Source: Microvelia longipes
Lineage: Eukaryota; Arthropoda; Insecta; Hemiptera; Veliidae
NCBI GenBank assembly: GCA_018340805.1
Contig: JACMZG010001913.1
Span: 34,679,458 to 34,743,457, forward strand
Reading direction: 5' to 3'
Length of the DNA: 64,000 bases
Positions 10,277 through 21,465 of this stretch are shown here, piece after piece. How positions within the stretch are numbered: the stretch's first letter is position 1; the number at the start of each line of letters is the position of its first letter. The translations under genes were made by a program, and so were the position numbers. Under the pieces are notes generated by a model, which saw only the letters and a program-made list of their open reading frames with translations, did not search any database and was not told the DNA's origin.

Positions 10277-11631
10277 TTACTTTTTGAGACCAAGGAGCGA
10301 AACAAATTTATTAAATTTGATTGAATTTAATGGTTTTGTAAATATATCGGCCTTCTGATCTTCAGTACTAATATATTTAAGAACTATGTCTCCACTAGAG
10401 ACTCGTTCACGGATAAAATGAAACCTTATATCTACATGTTTTAATCTCTTTTTGCTCTCTGGTACAGAGGCTATTTGAGCAGCTGCTTGGTTGTCTTCAT
10501 AGAGTATAATGGCTTGATTCTTGTTGACATGTAAATCCTTCAAGATAGCTTTTACCCACAGTGCTTCGCTAGCAGCTATGCTGAGTGCCACATATTCTGC
10601 CTCAGTTGAGGAGAGTGAGACTGAAGTCTGTTTCTTGGAAGCCCATATGACGCAGTTTCCAAGAACATTTATTGTATAGCCTGTAGTAGATCTTCTGTCG
10701 TTAATGTCTCCACCCCAGTCCGCGTCTACATATCCATCAATACAAAAAGGAGCTTTCGAAGACTTATAAACTAGTTTTAAGTCTAGAGTTCCTGCTATGT
10801 ACCTTAATACACGTTTTAAGGCTAACCACAGATCTTGAGTGGCTCGAGATTGGTATCTACTGAGTATGGATATGGCTGCACATAAGTCTGGTCGACTGCC
10901 TAGCATGGCATACATGATGCATCCCACTAGTTGACGACATTTTGACTCTAACTCAGAGTTTTCTGAGTGTTTTGACTTCATAAACAGATGGTCTCCATTT
11001 GGATCTAATGGAGTTTTGACTGGCTTACAGTTAGACATATTATATTTTTGTAATACATTCTTGAGGTAAGTTTCTTGACTTATTATTATTTGTTGTTTAT
11101 GTATATCTTGTTTCATTTCTATGCCTAGGTAAGTAGAAATATCTCCTAAGTCTTTGATTTTAAACTCACTGTTTATTTTATGTTTCAGGTCTTCAATTTC
11201 CCGAGAATTTGATCCAGCCAGAATGGCATCGTCTACATAGAGCAACAAATAAATAACACTGCCATTGGTTTTCTTGACATATAAACAATAGTCACTTTTA
11301 GAAACCACAAAACCTTGTTTTTCCATGAAATGATTAAATGTCTCATACCAAGTCTTAGGTGATTTCTTTAAACCGTATAGAGACTTATTGAGTTTTAAAA
11401 CTGAGTTTTTCTTCTTTGATGCAAAACCCTCAGGTAGTTTTAAGAAGACTTCTTCCTGGATTTTGCCATTTAGAAAAGCATTACAAACATCAAGTTGGTG
11501 TAACTTTAAGTTTTTTTCATTACATACTGACAATAATATTCGTAGTGTCTGTAGCTTGGCAACTGGTGAGTAGATATCTGATATGGTGAAATCTTCTTCT
11601 TGTTGGAAGCCCCTTACAACAAGGCGAGCTT
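10277..11631 (-). pseudogene. Copia reverse transcriptase and RNase H
   Basis: Open from the frameshift near 11,632; the first Met in frame is at 11,533 but is internal. The upstream codons of this frame carry the RLVVRGFQQEE and SPVAKLQTLR segments of the RT. Then follow HQLDVCNAFLNG (catalytic Asp), SLYGLKKSP, and the catalytic box LLLYVDDAILAG near residue 98 of the Met-started frame, intact. RNase H: YVDADWGG, RRSTTGY, SLSSTEAEY, ILYEDNQAA and the C-terminal KADIFTKPL (residues ~265-405). Length and motif order match the Copia family. RT makes cDNA in the particle and RNase H removes the RNA strand. This half looks catalytically intact; only the frameshift separates it from the integrase half. 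Confidence 0.95.
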
Positions 11632-14169
11632 TGTGTATAGTTTTCCATGATCAGATTTCTTTCTAAAAACCCATTTTGTTTCAATAGGGTTTTTATTTTT
11701 AGGTAGCTCAACTTCTGTCCAAACACTATTATTTTTCATAGATTGTAATTCATTATTTATGGCATTACGCCATGACTGGCCTTCTTTTGATGAAATAGCT
11801 TCTTCATATGTTTTTGGCATATCTAAATTTACAGTGGCCAAAATTGCCATACTTGGGTCATAAGTTGGATCAAGACTTGATTGATCAAGAGTAGCTTCAG
11901 AGCCCAAAGTTGAATCAATATCCGAGTCAACCTTTGACACATTTTGTTGCTGTAATTGTCGACTACGTAAGTTATAGCCCAAACCTATATCACTATTTAT
12001 ATCTGACTTACTACTACCATTTTTCTCTGAATTAACAGCACTATATTTATCTGAATCACCATTTTTAACACTATTATCATATAAATCACCATTTTTAACA
12101 CTATTTTCATCTGAATCACTATTTTCATATGAATCACAATTTTTAACACTATTTTTATCTAAATCACCATTCTTAACACTATTTTTATCTGAATCACTAT
12201 TATTTATAACACTATTTTTATCTGAATCACTATTATCATCACTACTGTTATCACTATTTTTATTTTCTTTTTCAGACTCATCATCACTATCTGTGGAGAT
12301 AACTAGAGGTGGAATTAAGTTACTGGTGTAATCAATTTTTTCTGATGAATTATTTTGAAGAGATGTTGGAACAAATAGAACGTCTCTACTAATTTCAATT
12401 TTCTTAGTTTGTGGAAAAAATATTTTGTAACCTTTTGTATTATCTGGATAACCAATAAACAACCCCTTTTCGTTTTTCTTATCCCATTTTTTTCTTTGAT
12501 GAGCTGGTATATGTGTGAATACTTCAGAACCAAAGATTTTAAGATGGTTTAGGTCAAATTTCTTTTTATACCATAGTTCATACGGAGTGCGATCTGGTAT
12601 ACTTGACTTACCAGTGCGATTTAACGTGTAAACGGCTGTATGTACAGCATCTGCCCATAAGTATTTACTGAGATTTTTGTCTCGAAGCATGGTGCGTGCT
12701 GCTTCTACGATGGTTCTCATGTCTCTCTCTATCCTACCATTTTGTTGGGGGGAATAGGGAGTACTTGTCTGATGAGTTATTCCCTTAGAAGCGACAAGCT
12801 TTTGGACTTCCTTATTTTTAATTTCTGTTCCATTGTCAGACCTTATTGATATCACTTTATGACCAGTTTCATTTTCGACCAGATTAAGAAATTCTTTTAT
12901 TTTTTCTGGGACTTGCCATTTTCCCTTTAAAAAATAAACATGTCGAAAGTTTGAGTAATCATCTCTTAATAGTAAGAAATATTTAGAACCTCCAAGAGAT
13001 TCTGTTTCCATTGGTCCGCACACGTCTATGTGAATCAGTTCACAAATTTTATTAGCTCTGCTTTTACTCGATTCAAAAGGCAATCTATGTTGCTTACCTT
13101 CCGTACAAGCAACACAGAAAAATTTGTCTGGAGAATTTATTTTAATATTATTTTTCTTTAAAATACTTACAACTTGTTTCATGTTTTGGTGAGCACAACG
13201 AGCGTGCCAATCTTCGATTGAAACTAAAGCTGTGTGTGTACTCTGTTTACACACATTAATTTTCATTTTGTACAGTTTATCTAATCTGTTACCGACTGCA
13301 CATGATTTTCCATTTTTTATCAGTTTACATAATTTTTCATCAGACTCCAGAACATATCCTTTGTCCAAGGCAGCACCAAGAGAGAATAGATTTGTCATTA
13401 GTTTGGGGACCAATAGAACATTTTCTAATATTGAAGCATTCCATTTAGAACCATCATAAATATTCATCTGTACCGTACCGTAACCGACCGCATGAATCGA
13501 CGAACCGTCACCGACCGTCACTTTTATAGGATTTTTAAAGCGTGTTAGATTAGTAAAATTACTTTCAGATCTACACATATGTTCGCTGGCCGCACTGTCT
13601 AAAAACCAAGAGTCTTTGTCAAGATTAGACGAATTTATCAATGCAGTACTAATAAATACATGAACTTTTTCTTTGTTTTTCTTCTTATTAGAGAAACATT
13701 TACTGGCGAAATGCCCAATTTTTCCACATTTTCGACACACTGGGCCTCCTGTTTTTTTGAAACAGTTAGCCTCTGTGTGGGAAATGCCTTTACAATATGT
13801 ACAATGCATTTTCTTCTTGGTAATCAAGGCAGTAGAGTAGTTTTCATTGATTCTCCCTTCTTCTATTAAAAGTCTAGACAGTAAACTGTTCATGCTCTGA
13901 TCGCTTTTAGGCACACTTTCCCAGGCAGTGACAAAGTGCCTGTATTCGTCAGGCAAAGCCATTAGAATTTTAGTAATTTTCATTTTTTCCGATACAACTT
14001 CCTCTGCAACTTTTAATTTTGCAACTAGCTCTTCTACTTTCGAAAATAAAGAAGATACACTAGATTCTAATTTTAAAGAAAAGAATTGCTGAAGTAAAAG
14101 ATGGGTACTCACTTCAGATTGGCTCATAAACTGAAATGAGCTTTTCCCAAATTTCTTTTGAACTATCAC
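11614..14169 (-). pseudogene. Copia gag C-terminus, protease, integrase, linker, RT start
   Basis: 851-residue frame. Gag (residues 1-160) has two CX2CX4HX4C zinc knuckles, CTYCKGISHTEANC and CRKCGKIGHFASKC. Protease: WFLDSAASEHM (~190) with the Asp; DSA is a common Copia version of DSG. Integrase: zinc site HARCAHQN with CVAC, then the catalytic Asp in HIDVCGP, the second Asp in IRSDNGTE, and the Glu in QQNGRIERDM (~370-480). A Ser/Asp/Asn/Lys-rich repetitive linker follows (~630-760), then the RT start (WRNAINNELQSM, TKWVFRKKSDHG). It stops early because of a one-base shift near 11,632. The true N-terminus is in the frame at 14114-14413. Confidence 0.95.
12000..12250 (-). repeat. In-frame coding repeat in Copia linker
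   Basis: Within the integrase-RT spacer, units of roughly 24-33 bp encoding variations on SDKNSVKNGD repeat about ten times. The stretch is acidic and polar, so probably disordered. Expansion by whole codons keeps the polyprotein open. Confidence 0.85.
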
Positions 14170-14413
14170 AACTCAGAATATGTGTTAAAGGAGTTTCTTC
14201 TAATCGTGATACAATAATATCCTGAGCCTTTGTGTCGAGCCTTATCCATTCCTTTAGCCCGCTACTATCCGTGGGGCACAACTTTTCTCCAGAAACGATA
14301 TCTCGAACACCAATAGATTTCAGAGTAACTTCAGTTGCGAATTTCCAAACGGCCCAATTATCGCCGTTTAATTTTATTGCGTGATTATTATTATTATTTG
14401 CGTTGTTACTCAT
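14114..14413 (-). pseudogene. Copia gag N-terminus
   Basis: Starts at Met 14413, the first ATG after the primer site, with an Asn-rich leader (residues 2-9), then LNGDNWAVWKF, matching the conserved gag opening (L-x-G-x-N-x-x-x-W) of Copia elements. It ends at SSKEIWEKLISVYE followed by a premature stop. The next residues expected for the family (SEVSTHLL) are found at once in the neighbouring frame, so a single-base change near 14,125 causes the break. Capsid protein of the element; the cytoplasmic virus-like particle role is known for the family. Confidence 0.92.
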
Positions 14414-14501
14414 TTTATTTAAAACTTACAAAAGAAAGACACGAGATGACCGAAAACAGACAAAACAAAACTTCACGAGATCAAAAGAAATCGAACCGTT
14501 T

Positions 14502-14513
14502 CTGGCCATAACC
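14502..14513 (-). promoter_or_regulatory. Copia primer-binding site (initiator-Met half-tRNA type)
   Basis: Directly inside the 5' LTR the minus strand reads GGTTATGGCCAG. This resembles the anticodon-region complement of initiator tRNA-Met used by Drosophila copia as a half-tRNA primer, not a tRNA 3' end. Match is by recollection of the family; one base appears different. Confidence 0.7.
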
Positions 14514-14728
14514 TGTTGGAAATAAAATAAAGCCCTTTTCAATTAAACAAATTCTATATAATTAGTATTTAAATAAAAGTACACTTTAAATATTTAATTA
14601 TAATTAAAATAAAACGATCTCGTTAAACGAAAGGTTACGAACATGTTGATATATTTTTTTACTTAGCAGTGTTGTCTATTGCTAGTGCTAGATGTACAAT
14701 ATTAGATTCTAAATAAAGATTTACAACA
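14514..14728 (-). repeat. Copia 5' LTR
   Basis: 215 bp, TGTTGG start and AACA end in plus-strand reading, one T longer than the 3' copy. In element orientation this is the promoter-bearing upstream LTR. Confidence 0.95.
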
Positions 14729-14733
14729 GATAT
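14729..14733. repeat. Target-site duplication of Copia element (right)
   Basis: GATAT, matching 9817-9821. The DR-A repeat resumes right after it. Confidence 0.9.
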
Positions 14734-15329
14734 ACATAAGGAAAAGTAAAACATGAGTTTATAAGTATGATATCATATATAGGAAGACACCAGACCCATG
14801 CACAGTTTTATGCTTAACATGTATACAAAATTTAAAGTCTATAGAAAATGTCAAATTTCAAGTTTTATATCATTTTAGTGAAAACAAAAATACGTGCGGG
14901 AAGCACATCCTGGTGTAAAAACAAACATTATAATAATGACTTCTCATTAAAAGTAAAAGGTTAGAGTATAAATATATTTTTTCTCTGAAAATAAAACTCA
15001 AAATAAACCCTTATTCAAGAAAACCCAACGATACCGTGAACAATCAATTCGTTCTTATTCTGAAAAAAATGTTTTCCTTCAACTTTGTTTGACGAAGTCC
15101 GATCCAATTTGAATGTCATTACGGCATCATTAGAGAAAACAATCTGGAAAATCAAAAATACAAATATTGTCTTCAAGGAATCAAGAAAAGTCCCTCATTC
15201 ATTTGTGTTTTCCAGTATTCTTTGGCTGGAAAATTATAAAACGTAGTGAAAATAAAGTGTGTTTTATTACTATTTCAAAATCATGATTTTCAAATTCTCT
15301 TTTACAGTGTTATGGATAAATTTAAACTC

Positions 15330-15975
15330 GCTACTGTACAGCAACGCGACTGTACATTCTAGCTACTACAGGAAAGAGTATTAACGCGATTGGTCATTTA
15401 CGCTAATGGTCGTCTCCGCGACTGTACACCAAAGCTACAAAAATATGTAGCTAAGATGCCCAGTCGCGAAGACGACCTTTTAAGACTTTTTGATATATCT
15501 CGCTAGAACGCTCTTTCGCGTTAACATCCCGTAGCGTAGACGTCCAACTCTGTAATGAGAGTAAAGTTCATTTACGCTAAAATCAAGAATGGACGTTTAC
15601 GCTACTCACAATGGACATATATGTGCATTTGCGCTACACGTTTACTATAAACCCAAGTTCCTTCACATAGTACTTAATTTATTTCTTCTTTCATGTTTGG
15701 ACGAGAACGCTACACTGTAATAACTTAACTGGGCGTTTTAGCTACAATATTTATAAAATTAAAAAATCGCTTAAACGACCAATTGCGTAAACAAACATTC
15801 TTAAATGTTACTTCAATTTAGCAGAGTCAACCATATTTGATTTGACATGATTATAGGCTTTTACAGAAATGGACGTCTACGCGACTGTACATCTTAGCTA
15901 ATGTAGCGCAAACGTCCAGTCGCGTTAAAACCATTTTTTTAGGTGAAATGTACGGTCGCGTTGCCGACTAGTCTC
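15330..15975. mobile_element. Candidate non-autonomous TIR element
   Basis: Left end has GCAACGCGACTGTACATT (about 15342) and the right end has AATGTACGGTCGCGTTG (about 15947), near reverse complements. The interior repeats CGCGACTGTACA, GGACGTCTACGC and ACGCTA-like motifs in both orientations, a pattern of subterminal repeats. The stretch is richer in CpG than its surroundings. No coding capacity and no clear target duplication, so the superfamily is unknown. Confidence 0.5.
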
Positions 15976-16129
15976 GCTCAACGAATCCGTCCTAGAAAAT
16001 GCACTGATTTTTTGTAGATGTGGAAAAATCAGTTTTTGAAAAATAAAAGTTAAACTTTTATTTTTCTTCACAATATAACTCCGCCTGTTGTATCTCGATT
16101 TAACTTTTCCAAATTTATACCTTAGGTTC

Positions 16130-16692
16130 TTAAAAAAAGAATTGTGTTTGCTACAGTATCCGAAACTGGAATGTCACCGAAATTAATTCAAATTTCAGGC
16201 GTTTTTAAGGCCTCCTAAGTGGTTTTCATAAAGTTGTCTTCCTGTATGTGTGTACGTCTTTCTATCTGTTATTAGCGTAGCTCCTAGTGTATTCATGATA
16301 AACAGTTGTAACTAGCTACAAACATCAGTCTATAGTTGTGCTATACGGAAAATATTTTTCTTGACGTCATTAACCCGCAATAATTACACCAAACACTTCT
16401 AAAAATCATGAAACATAGCAAAATATTTGATCTGGTTGAGATATGGTACAAATTCAGTCATACATAAGTCAAATATATACTAAATTTAATCTTATTGTCA
16501 GTATTAGTTCAATTTTTATTGAATGTGAATTTCATGCATTTTTTTTAAAATTAAAAACTCTAAAAATAATTCAATCGAGTCCGAAGATATGTTGCAGTAT
16601 AAATTTAACGACTGGTATATTCTGAGGACGAGCGAAGTGAGTCCGAAGATGGGAGAACGAGCATAGCGAATCCGATGTAATGAGGAAAAAGT
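16130..16692 (-). repeat. DR-A dispersed repeat, inverted copy
   Basis: Minus-strand DR-A: the 3' part (CCGAAACTGGAATGTCACCG) lies at the left, the CGTAGCTCCTAGTGTATT block in the middle, and the paired CGAGCGAAGTGAGTCCGAAG and CGAATCCGATG motifs with ATGAGGAAAA at the right. Diverged from the 9.05-kb copy but with the same block order. Confidence 0.7.
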
Positions 16693-16904
16693 CGACGCAC
16701 TCCTGTTCCTACTTTTTTTTATGAAACAGAAAGATGTCATTTTTATTTATCTTCTCGGAATTGTTCGTCATTAAAAAGTATTAATTTTCCTTTTTCTATT
16801 TTATTTGGGTCTTCCAATACAATTATGAATAATTGCTTTTAAGAATAATTGCTTCAAGTAAAAGGATATTTCTTTTGTATTTTATTCTTGTTAAGAAAAA
16901 AATA

Positions 16905-16905
16905 A

Positions 16906-16936
<31 letters not shown>
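16905..16936. repeat. (TTA)n microsatellite
   Basis: About ten TTA units just upstream of the LINE relic. Confidence 0.9.
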
Positions 16937-16937
<1 letters not shown>

Positions 16938-16939
16938 GT

Positions 16940-17990
16940 ATTAATGTATGCTGGGGCAGTCTGTCGGGGGCTCTAGCTTTTATTGCAAAGAATCCCGGCA
17001 TGATACCTGTGTGAGCCTAGGCAGATATGCTACAGTTTTTCAAGCTGAGGTATTTGCCATTCTAGCTTGCTCCTAATTTTTACTGGAAAAATCTCGCTCT
17101 GGGTCACTGATATTTATTAGTTCTCACAGCCAAGCTGCCATTAAAGCTTTGACTGCTCATTAATGTTCATCTAAGCAAGTTCAAGATTATGTTGATTCAC
17201 TTAATACACTTGGACAGATCAACGAGGTCCAACTTTGGGTACCACGACACAGAGGTGTTAAAGGGAATGAGCATGAGCAGGCTAATCAACTGGACTACAC
17301 TTGGACAGACTAATACACTTGGACAGATTAACGAGGTCCAACTTTGGGTACCACGACACAGAGGTGTTAAAGGGAATGAGCATGAGCAGGCTAATCAACT
17401 GGCGAGGCTGGGTTTCTGCTTAATTCCCTCTACACCAGAACCCGTACTAAGTTTGACAAGCAATGTTTTTTTAAAACGGCTCTATAAAACTTTATGCGTT
17501 TAAAGAGACTTTAGTAACCTGTTGGAACATTTTTCAGGAATGAGACAGCCCAAGCTGCTTAATAAAAGGGCCGTCTTAAAAGCTCACCAGGTCACTGAAC
17601 AGGAGTACCTGTCATTCAATAACTAGATTTCATACTGGTCATTGTTGGCTTAACCGCCATTAACACCTGATGGTCCTCTATGCAGGTTATGTGGGGAAGA
17701 GGATGAAACTTTTCCTCATATCCTAGGTACTTGTCCCACTTTGACAAACCTCAGATGGCAGATCTTCGGTCTAGCCAGTATTCCTTTAGGGGATCTCATA
17801 GATAATAACTTGTGAGTCAGTAGACTTGCTCAGAGGGTAAAAGGGTATGAGAGCTTCCTTCAACGTTTCCGGGTTTGCACTAAGGACCCAACGAAGTGGT
17901 CTAATGCTCTGGTCTACTCTCCAGTTAATAAAAAGAGGTATAGCGCATGGCATAAGCATGGAAAACAGTTTACCTATGAGTCGTAGTGTT
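16940..17990 (+). pseudogene. LINE RNase H and C-terminal relic (I/Jockey/R1-like)
   Basis: Broken coding sequence of a non-LTR retrotransposon ORF2 end. Readable pieces: AEVFAIL (RNase H Glu), SHSQAAIKALTAH (where SDSQAAI would be usual), NEVQLWVPRHRGVKGNEHEQANQLARLG (the RNase H end with its His), then GPLCRLCGEEDETFPHIL. That last zinc-finger-like CXXC...H...C block follows RNase H in these elements. Several stops and shifts separate the pieces, and an internal ~109-bp tandem duplication disrupts the RNase H. No recognisable tail. The same C-terminal block occurs at 35.07 kb in a different copy. Confidence 0.75.
17203..17405 (+). repeat. ~109-bp tandem duplication inside LINE RNase H
   Basis: Copy one (17203-17311) and copy two (17312-17405) share nearly every base from CACTTGGACAGAT through AGGCTAATCAACTGG. 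Since 109 is not a multiple of three, copy one is read in the wrong frame and copy two correctly. It is a post-insertion rearrangement. Confidence 0.9.
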
Positions 17991-17999
17991 ATGACCTAC

Positions 18000-18480
18000 T
18001 ATGAAGTTTATTTAACCAATTACTAAACAAACAGTTATTAAAATATTCAAAATTACCTATTAAAACATAACTATTAAAAATTTACTATTACGTGAAAAAT
18101 CAAACAGTCCAAAGGAAATTCACCTAGTTTGAGGACTACAGCCCCAGAATATTATTCAAAATAATATAGCATCTTTTAGCATCTCTCATAGTACACTACT
18201 AAAAAAATATTAAAAACAAAATAGAATTTTTTCAACAAAGTGATTCCTTTGGTTTTTCACGGCATTAAAATATTATCTCTTTGAAGTACACAGGCTTTTT
18301 ACCAGAGAATTTTATTTGATGAATAGAATTCCCTAATCCAGATCTTTACCAGGTAGGAGATTATTTTGAAAAAAATCAGTTTTCATTGGGTTCGCTGTAT
18401 ATTTCTATAAATCTTTGTATTCCCTATTGTGGAATGAAAATGAGGAATTTAGCTTAATTCCCTCTACTTCAACATTATTA
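18000..18480. other. No gene recognised
   Basis: AT-rich, no frame or repeat of note. Confidence 0.4.
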
Positions 18481-18514
18481 TTTAATATAAAATATATTAT
18501 AAAAATATAAAATA

Positions 18515-18775
18515 GTTAAATAATAGTCTAGTTAGACTATAATAATGCTAATAGTTAGACTACTGCAATGATAATTTTTAAATTATAATAATGATAATAG
18601 TTAGACTATAATAATGATAATAGTTGGACTATAGTAATTCTAATAGTTAGACTATAATAATGATAATAGTTAGACTATAATAATGATAATAGTTAGACAA
18701 TAATAATGATAATATTTAGACTATAATAATGATAATAATTAGACTTTAATAATGATAATAGTTGAATAATAATAA
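18515..18775. repeat. ~23-bp AT-rich minisatellite
   Basis: About a dozen units of ACTATAATAATGATAATAGT plus TAG, with small variations. The related unit is seen again at 19.2 kb. Confidence 0.9.
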
Positions 18776-19199
18776 TTAAATTAGGGTAGGTGTCAAGAAC
18801 TTAAAATAACACATATAAAAATATATTTGCAGTTACTCAAAAAATTATCTACTATAAAAAAATCTGTTGCGAAGCTTTTTCTACTTTGCCAACTTATTCT
18901 CGCAAAAATAGAGAATTTAGACAAAAATATCCCGGGAGCCAATTGTCTTGTTCGTAATCAATCCTAGAAACCAAAAAACCTTAAGTTGAAAAAAAATAGC
19001 TTTTACTTCTTTTTTTATATTTTTCTTTTCATAATCCGGTGTTGTCATGCACGGGACACCCAAAGTTAACTACTCCACCAAAATAAAGTTTCTTTAACAT
19101 AAAAAATACACGATGTTTCCTAAAATTATGTTTCTTATGGTTTAAAATTTAAGATAAGGGAAACTTTTCTTGTCCACTCTATATTATATGTTTTACTTT

Positions 19200-19355
19200 T
19201 TTTATGATAATAGTTAGACCAAAATAATAACAGTAGTTAGGAGATAGACTATAATAACAGCAGTAGTTAGGAGAAAAACTATAATAATAGTAGTAGTTAG
19301 GAGAAAGACTATAATAATAGTAGTGGTTAGGAGAAAGACTATAATAATAGTCTAA
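19200..19355. repeat. AT-rich tandem repeat, ~27-30 bp units
   Basis: Four to five units of GTAGTTAGGAGAAAGACTAT plus AATAATA. It shares GTTAGACTATAATAAT with the 18.5-kb array, so both may be parts of one array split by 400 bp of other sequence. Confidence 0.85.
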
Positions 19356-19879
19356 CTCCTAAATTTCTTCTATATAAATGATAAAATTTTATATATGTTA
19401 TTAAAAAATAGTCAAATTTTTTCATTTGAACAGCTATTTTCAAAACTTTTGCATGTTTGCATTTATTTATTTATTAATGTTTGTTAAACTCTTGAGTGAA
19501 ATAATCAATAGTTCTTCTTATATTATTTTCTCTGTTCATTGTAAGAATCCACCGAGGTAGAGACTTTATTTTTAAATAATAAATATTCTCAGTACTCATA
19601 AAAATGTTTATATTTGATTATTTTCTCGAGAAATATAAAGATCAAAGAAAATTTGCTTTCTGAGAAGTCAATACTTTGTAAGGAAAATAAGGTGTAGGAA
19701 TAAAATTCTGGTCCGAAGCAATTCCACAAAAGGGGCGAATTGCCTTCGAAATGCGTGCTTGCATAAATGTGCATGTTTGGCCCATAGGTTAAACAATACT
19801 AAATAAGCTATCAATTTATTTATTTTAAAGAAAAACCGACACAAGTGTCCAATACTATAATAAAAAAAAGATATAATAA

Positions 19880-20200
19880 GATATAATAAGATATCAATAA
19901 GCTAAATATGAATAAGCTATACAATACTTAGAAAAATAAATGATACAATAGTGATAAGAATAAACCATACACTAGTAATAAGAATAAGCCAATGCTATTA
20001 GGAATAAGCCATATAATAGTAATAAAAAAAAGTCATACGATACTAACAAAAAGAAACCATACAATACTAAGAAGAATAAGCCATACAATACTTAAAAATA
20101 TGAGTCATACAATAGTAATTAGAATAAGCCAAAAAATAGTAATAAGAATAAGCCATACATTACTAATAAAAATAATCTGCACAATACTTAGGAGAATGTG
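19880..20200. repeat. 24-bp tandem repeat
   Basis: Units of about AATAAGCCATACAATAGTAA plus TAAG repeated roughly 12 times. An 8-residue repeat frame (19992-20201) results from the period being a multiple of three; no evidence it is a gene. Confidence 0.85.
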
Positions 20201-20255
20201 AAAAATCGTTTTAGAGGAATCTTACCACAAACAAATATGTACGTTACTCGAAACG

Positions 20256-20302
<47 letters not shown>

Positions 20303-20392
20303 ATATTATATATATATATATAACGTTTCGAATAACGTACTTATTTGTTTGTGGTAAGAATCCTCTAAAACGATTTCTGACATTCTCCTAAT
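20193..20392. mobile_element. Palindromic MITE-like repeat with (TA)n centre
   Basis: Arms of about 70 bp (AGGAGAATGTGAAAAATCGT at left, ACGATTTCTGACATTCTCCT at right, with TTACCACAAACAAATA between) flank ~60 bp of TA dinucleotides. The arms match as reverse complements with few changes. It overlaps the last unit of the 24-bp array. No coding content. Confidence 0.8.
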
Positions 20393-20569
20393 ACCAGAAG
20401 CCGCTCATCTTATTATCGATTTTTTTCAAAGGAAATTCGCTAAAAATAAGAGGTAGATATTTTTGGTAGGAAATTAAATCACGTCAATAATACATCCAAC
20501 TTTTCGTTTTATTGCTTTTATTTTATTTATGTTTTTATTTTATCGTATTTCACAGAAAAGGTAAATGAA

Positions 20570-20795
20570 TTGGGTATGAGGTACCTCGAAACTTTTCCCT
20601 AATTTACCGCAATCGCTACGTTCATCCTAACTACTTTGGAATCTTTTTAGTCGTCCTTAGAAGAGTTTCGCCAATGCATAACGCTGTATATTAAAACTGA
20701 ATCAAAACTCTTGCCTTGCTCAACGATTCCAAGCATTGACGATCAGACAAAAATCGTATATATACTTGTACCTAACCAGGGGTCGATATATAATT
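20570..20795 (+). repeat. DR-A fragment
   Basis: GGGTATGAGGTACCTCGAAAC and CTTTTCCC at the start, then CGCTACGTTCATCC, match the DR-A left end. Degraded after about 200 bp. Confidence 0.55.
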
Positions 20796-21039
20796 CTATC
20801 GATTTACGTGTATGATATATTAAAAAAAAAAAAAACACGATTTTCGACAAAGCATTCGCTAATATCGTGGTAGTATGCCACTAAAAAATTTACAAAAACG
20901 ACGACCTACTACAGAACAACCATATGTGGCATCGAATCGGCAAGAAAGTGGCGAGGCGCGAGCAGTGATTACATTTTTTTATTGTCTAATTACTGATTTA
21001 AACAGACAGTAATAAATTAAAAGAACTATTCAATGTTTA

Positions 21040-21465
21040 ACATTAGCAATACCAATTAACAAGCGGCATTGGGGGCCGCTTAGCGGCTCGCACACCTCGG
21101 GTTCTTGTCTGATATCAGTCCGTCTTATTACTAGTTTGTATAAGTGGCATACTGGCTCAATATAATCGAATTTTCGACTGTCTTAGTCAAATAACGTGTT
21201 TTGTTTACATTATGTTATATATGTCAATCAATAAAACCTGAACTAACACTGACAATGATATGAAACTTAGTAGTTTGTTAACCGTACATGTGTTTCGGCC
21301 TAATCTAAACACAGATTTGTGATTTTTTAAAATGTTTTTAGGGTTATTATTGTGGGTTTATGACGTCACACATTTTTCATAAACAATTATTCTTAACATT
21401 AACTAGGTTGAATTTTGCACCTCGTTTCATCTCGATCTGAGAAAGTGTTCGAAATATTTTTTTTA
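21040..21465 (+). repeat. Dispersed repeat DR-B, copy 1
   Basis: Shares GGCATTGGGGGCCGCTT and CTCGCAC, then later GTGGGTTTATGACGTCACAC and the segment TTTCATCTCGATCTGAGA, with 28.31-28.97 kb in the same order. Non-coding. Confidence 0.6.

Larger units (their letters stand above)
9822..14728 (-). mobile_element. Copia (Ty1/copia) LTR retrotransposon, near full length
   Basis: A 4.9-kb element on the minus strand with all structural parts: 214/215-bp LTRs starting TGTTGG and ending AACA, differing by one T indel; a 5-bp GATAT target duplication; a primer site beside the 5' LTR; GAGTGGGGG as polypurine tract beside the 3' LTR; and gag, protease, integrase, RT and RNase H in the Copia order (integrase before RT). 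The LTR match means a very recent insertion. Two single-base frameshifts (near 14,125 and 11,632) break the polyprotein. Since the copy is otherwise young, these could be real or sequencing errors. It sits inside a DR-A repeat. Confidence 0.95.
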
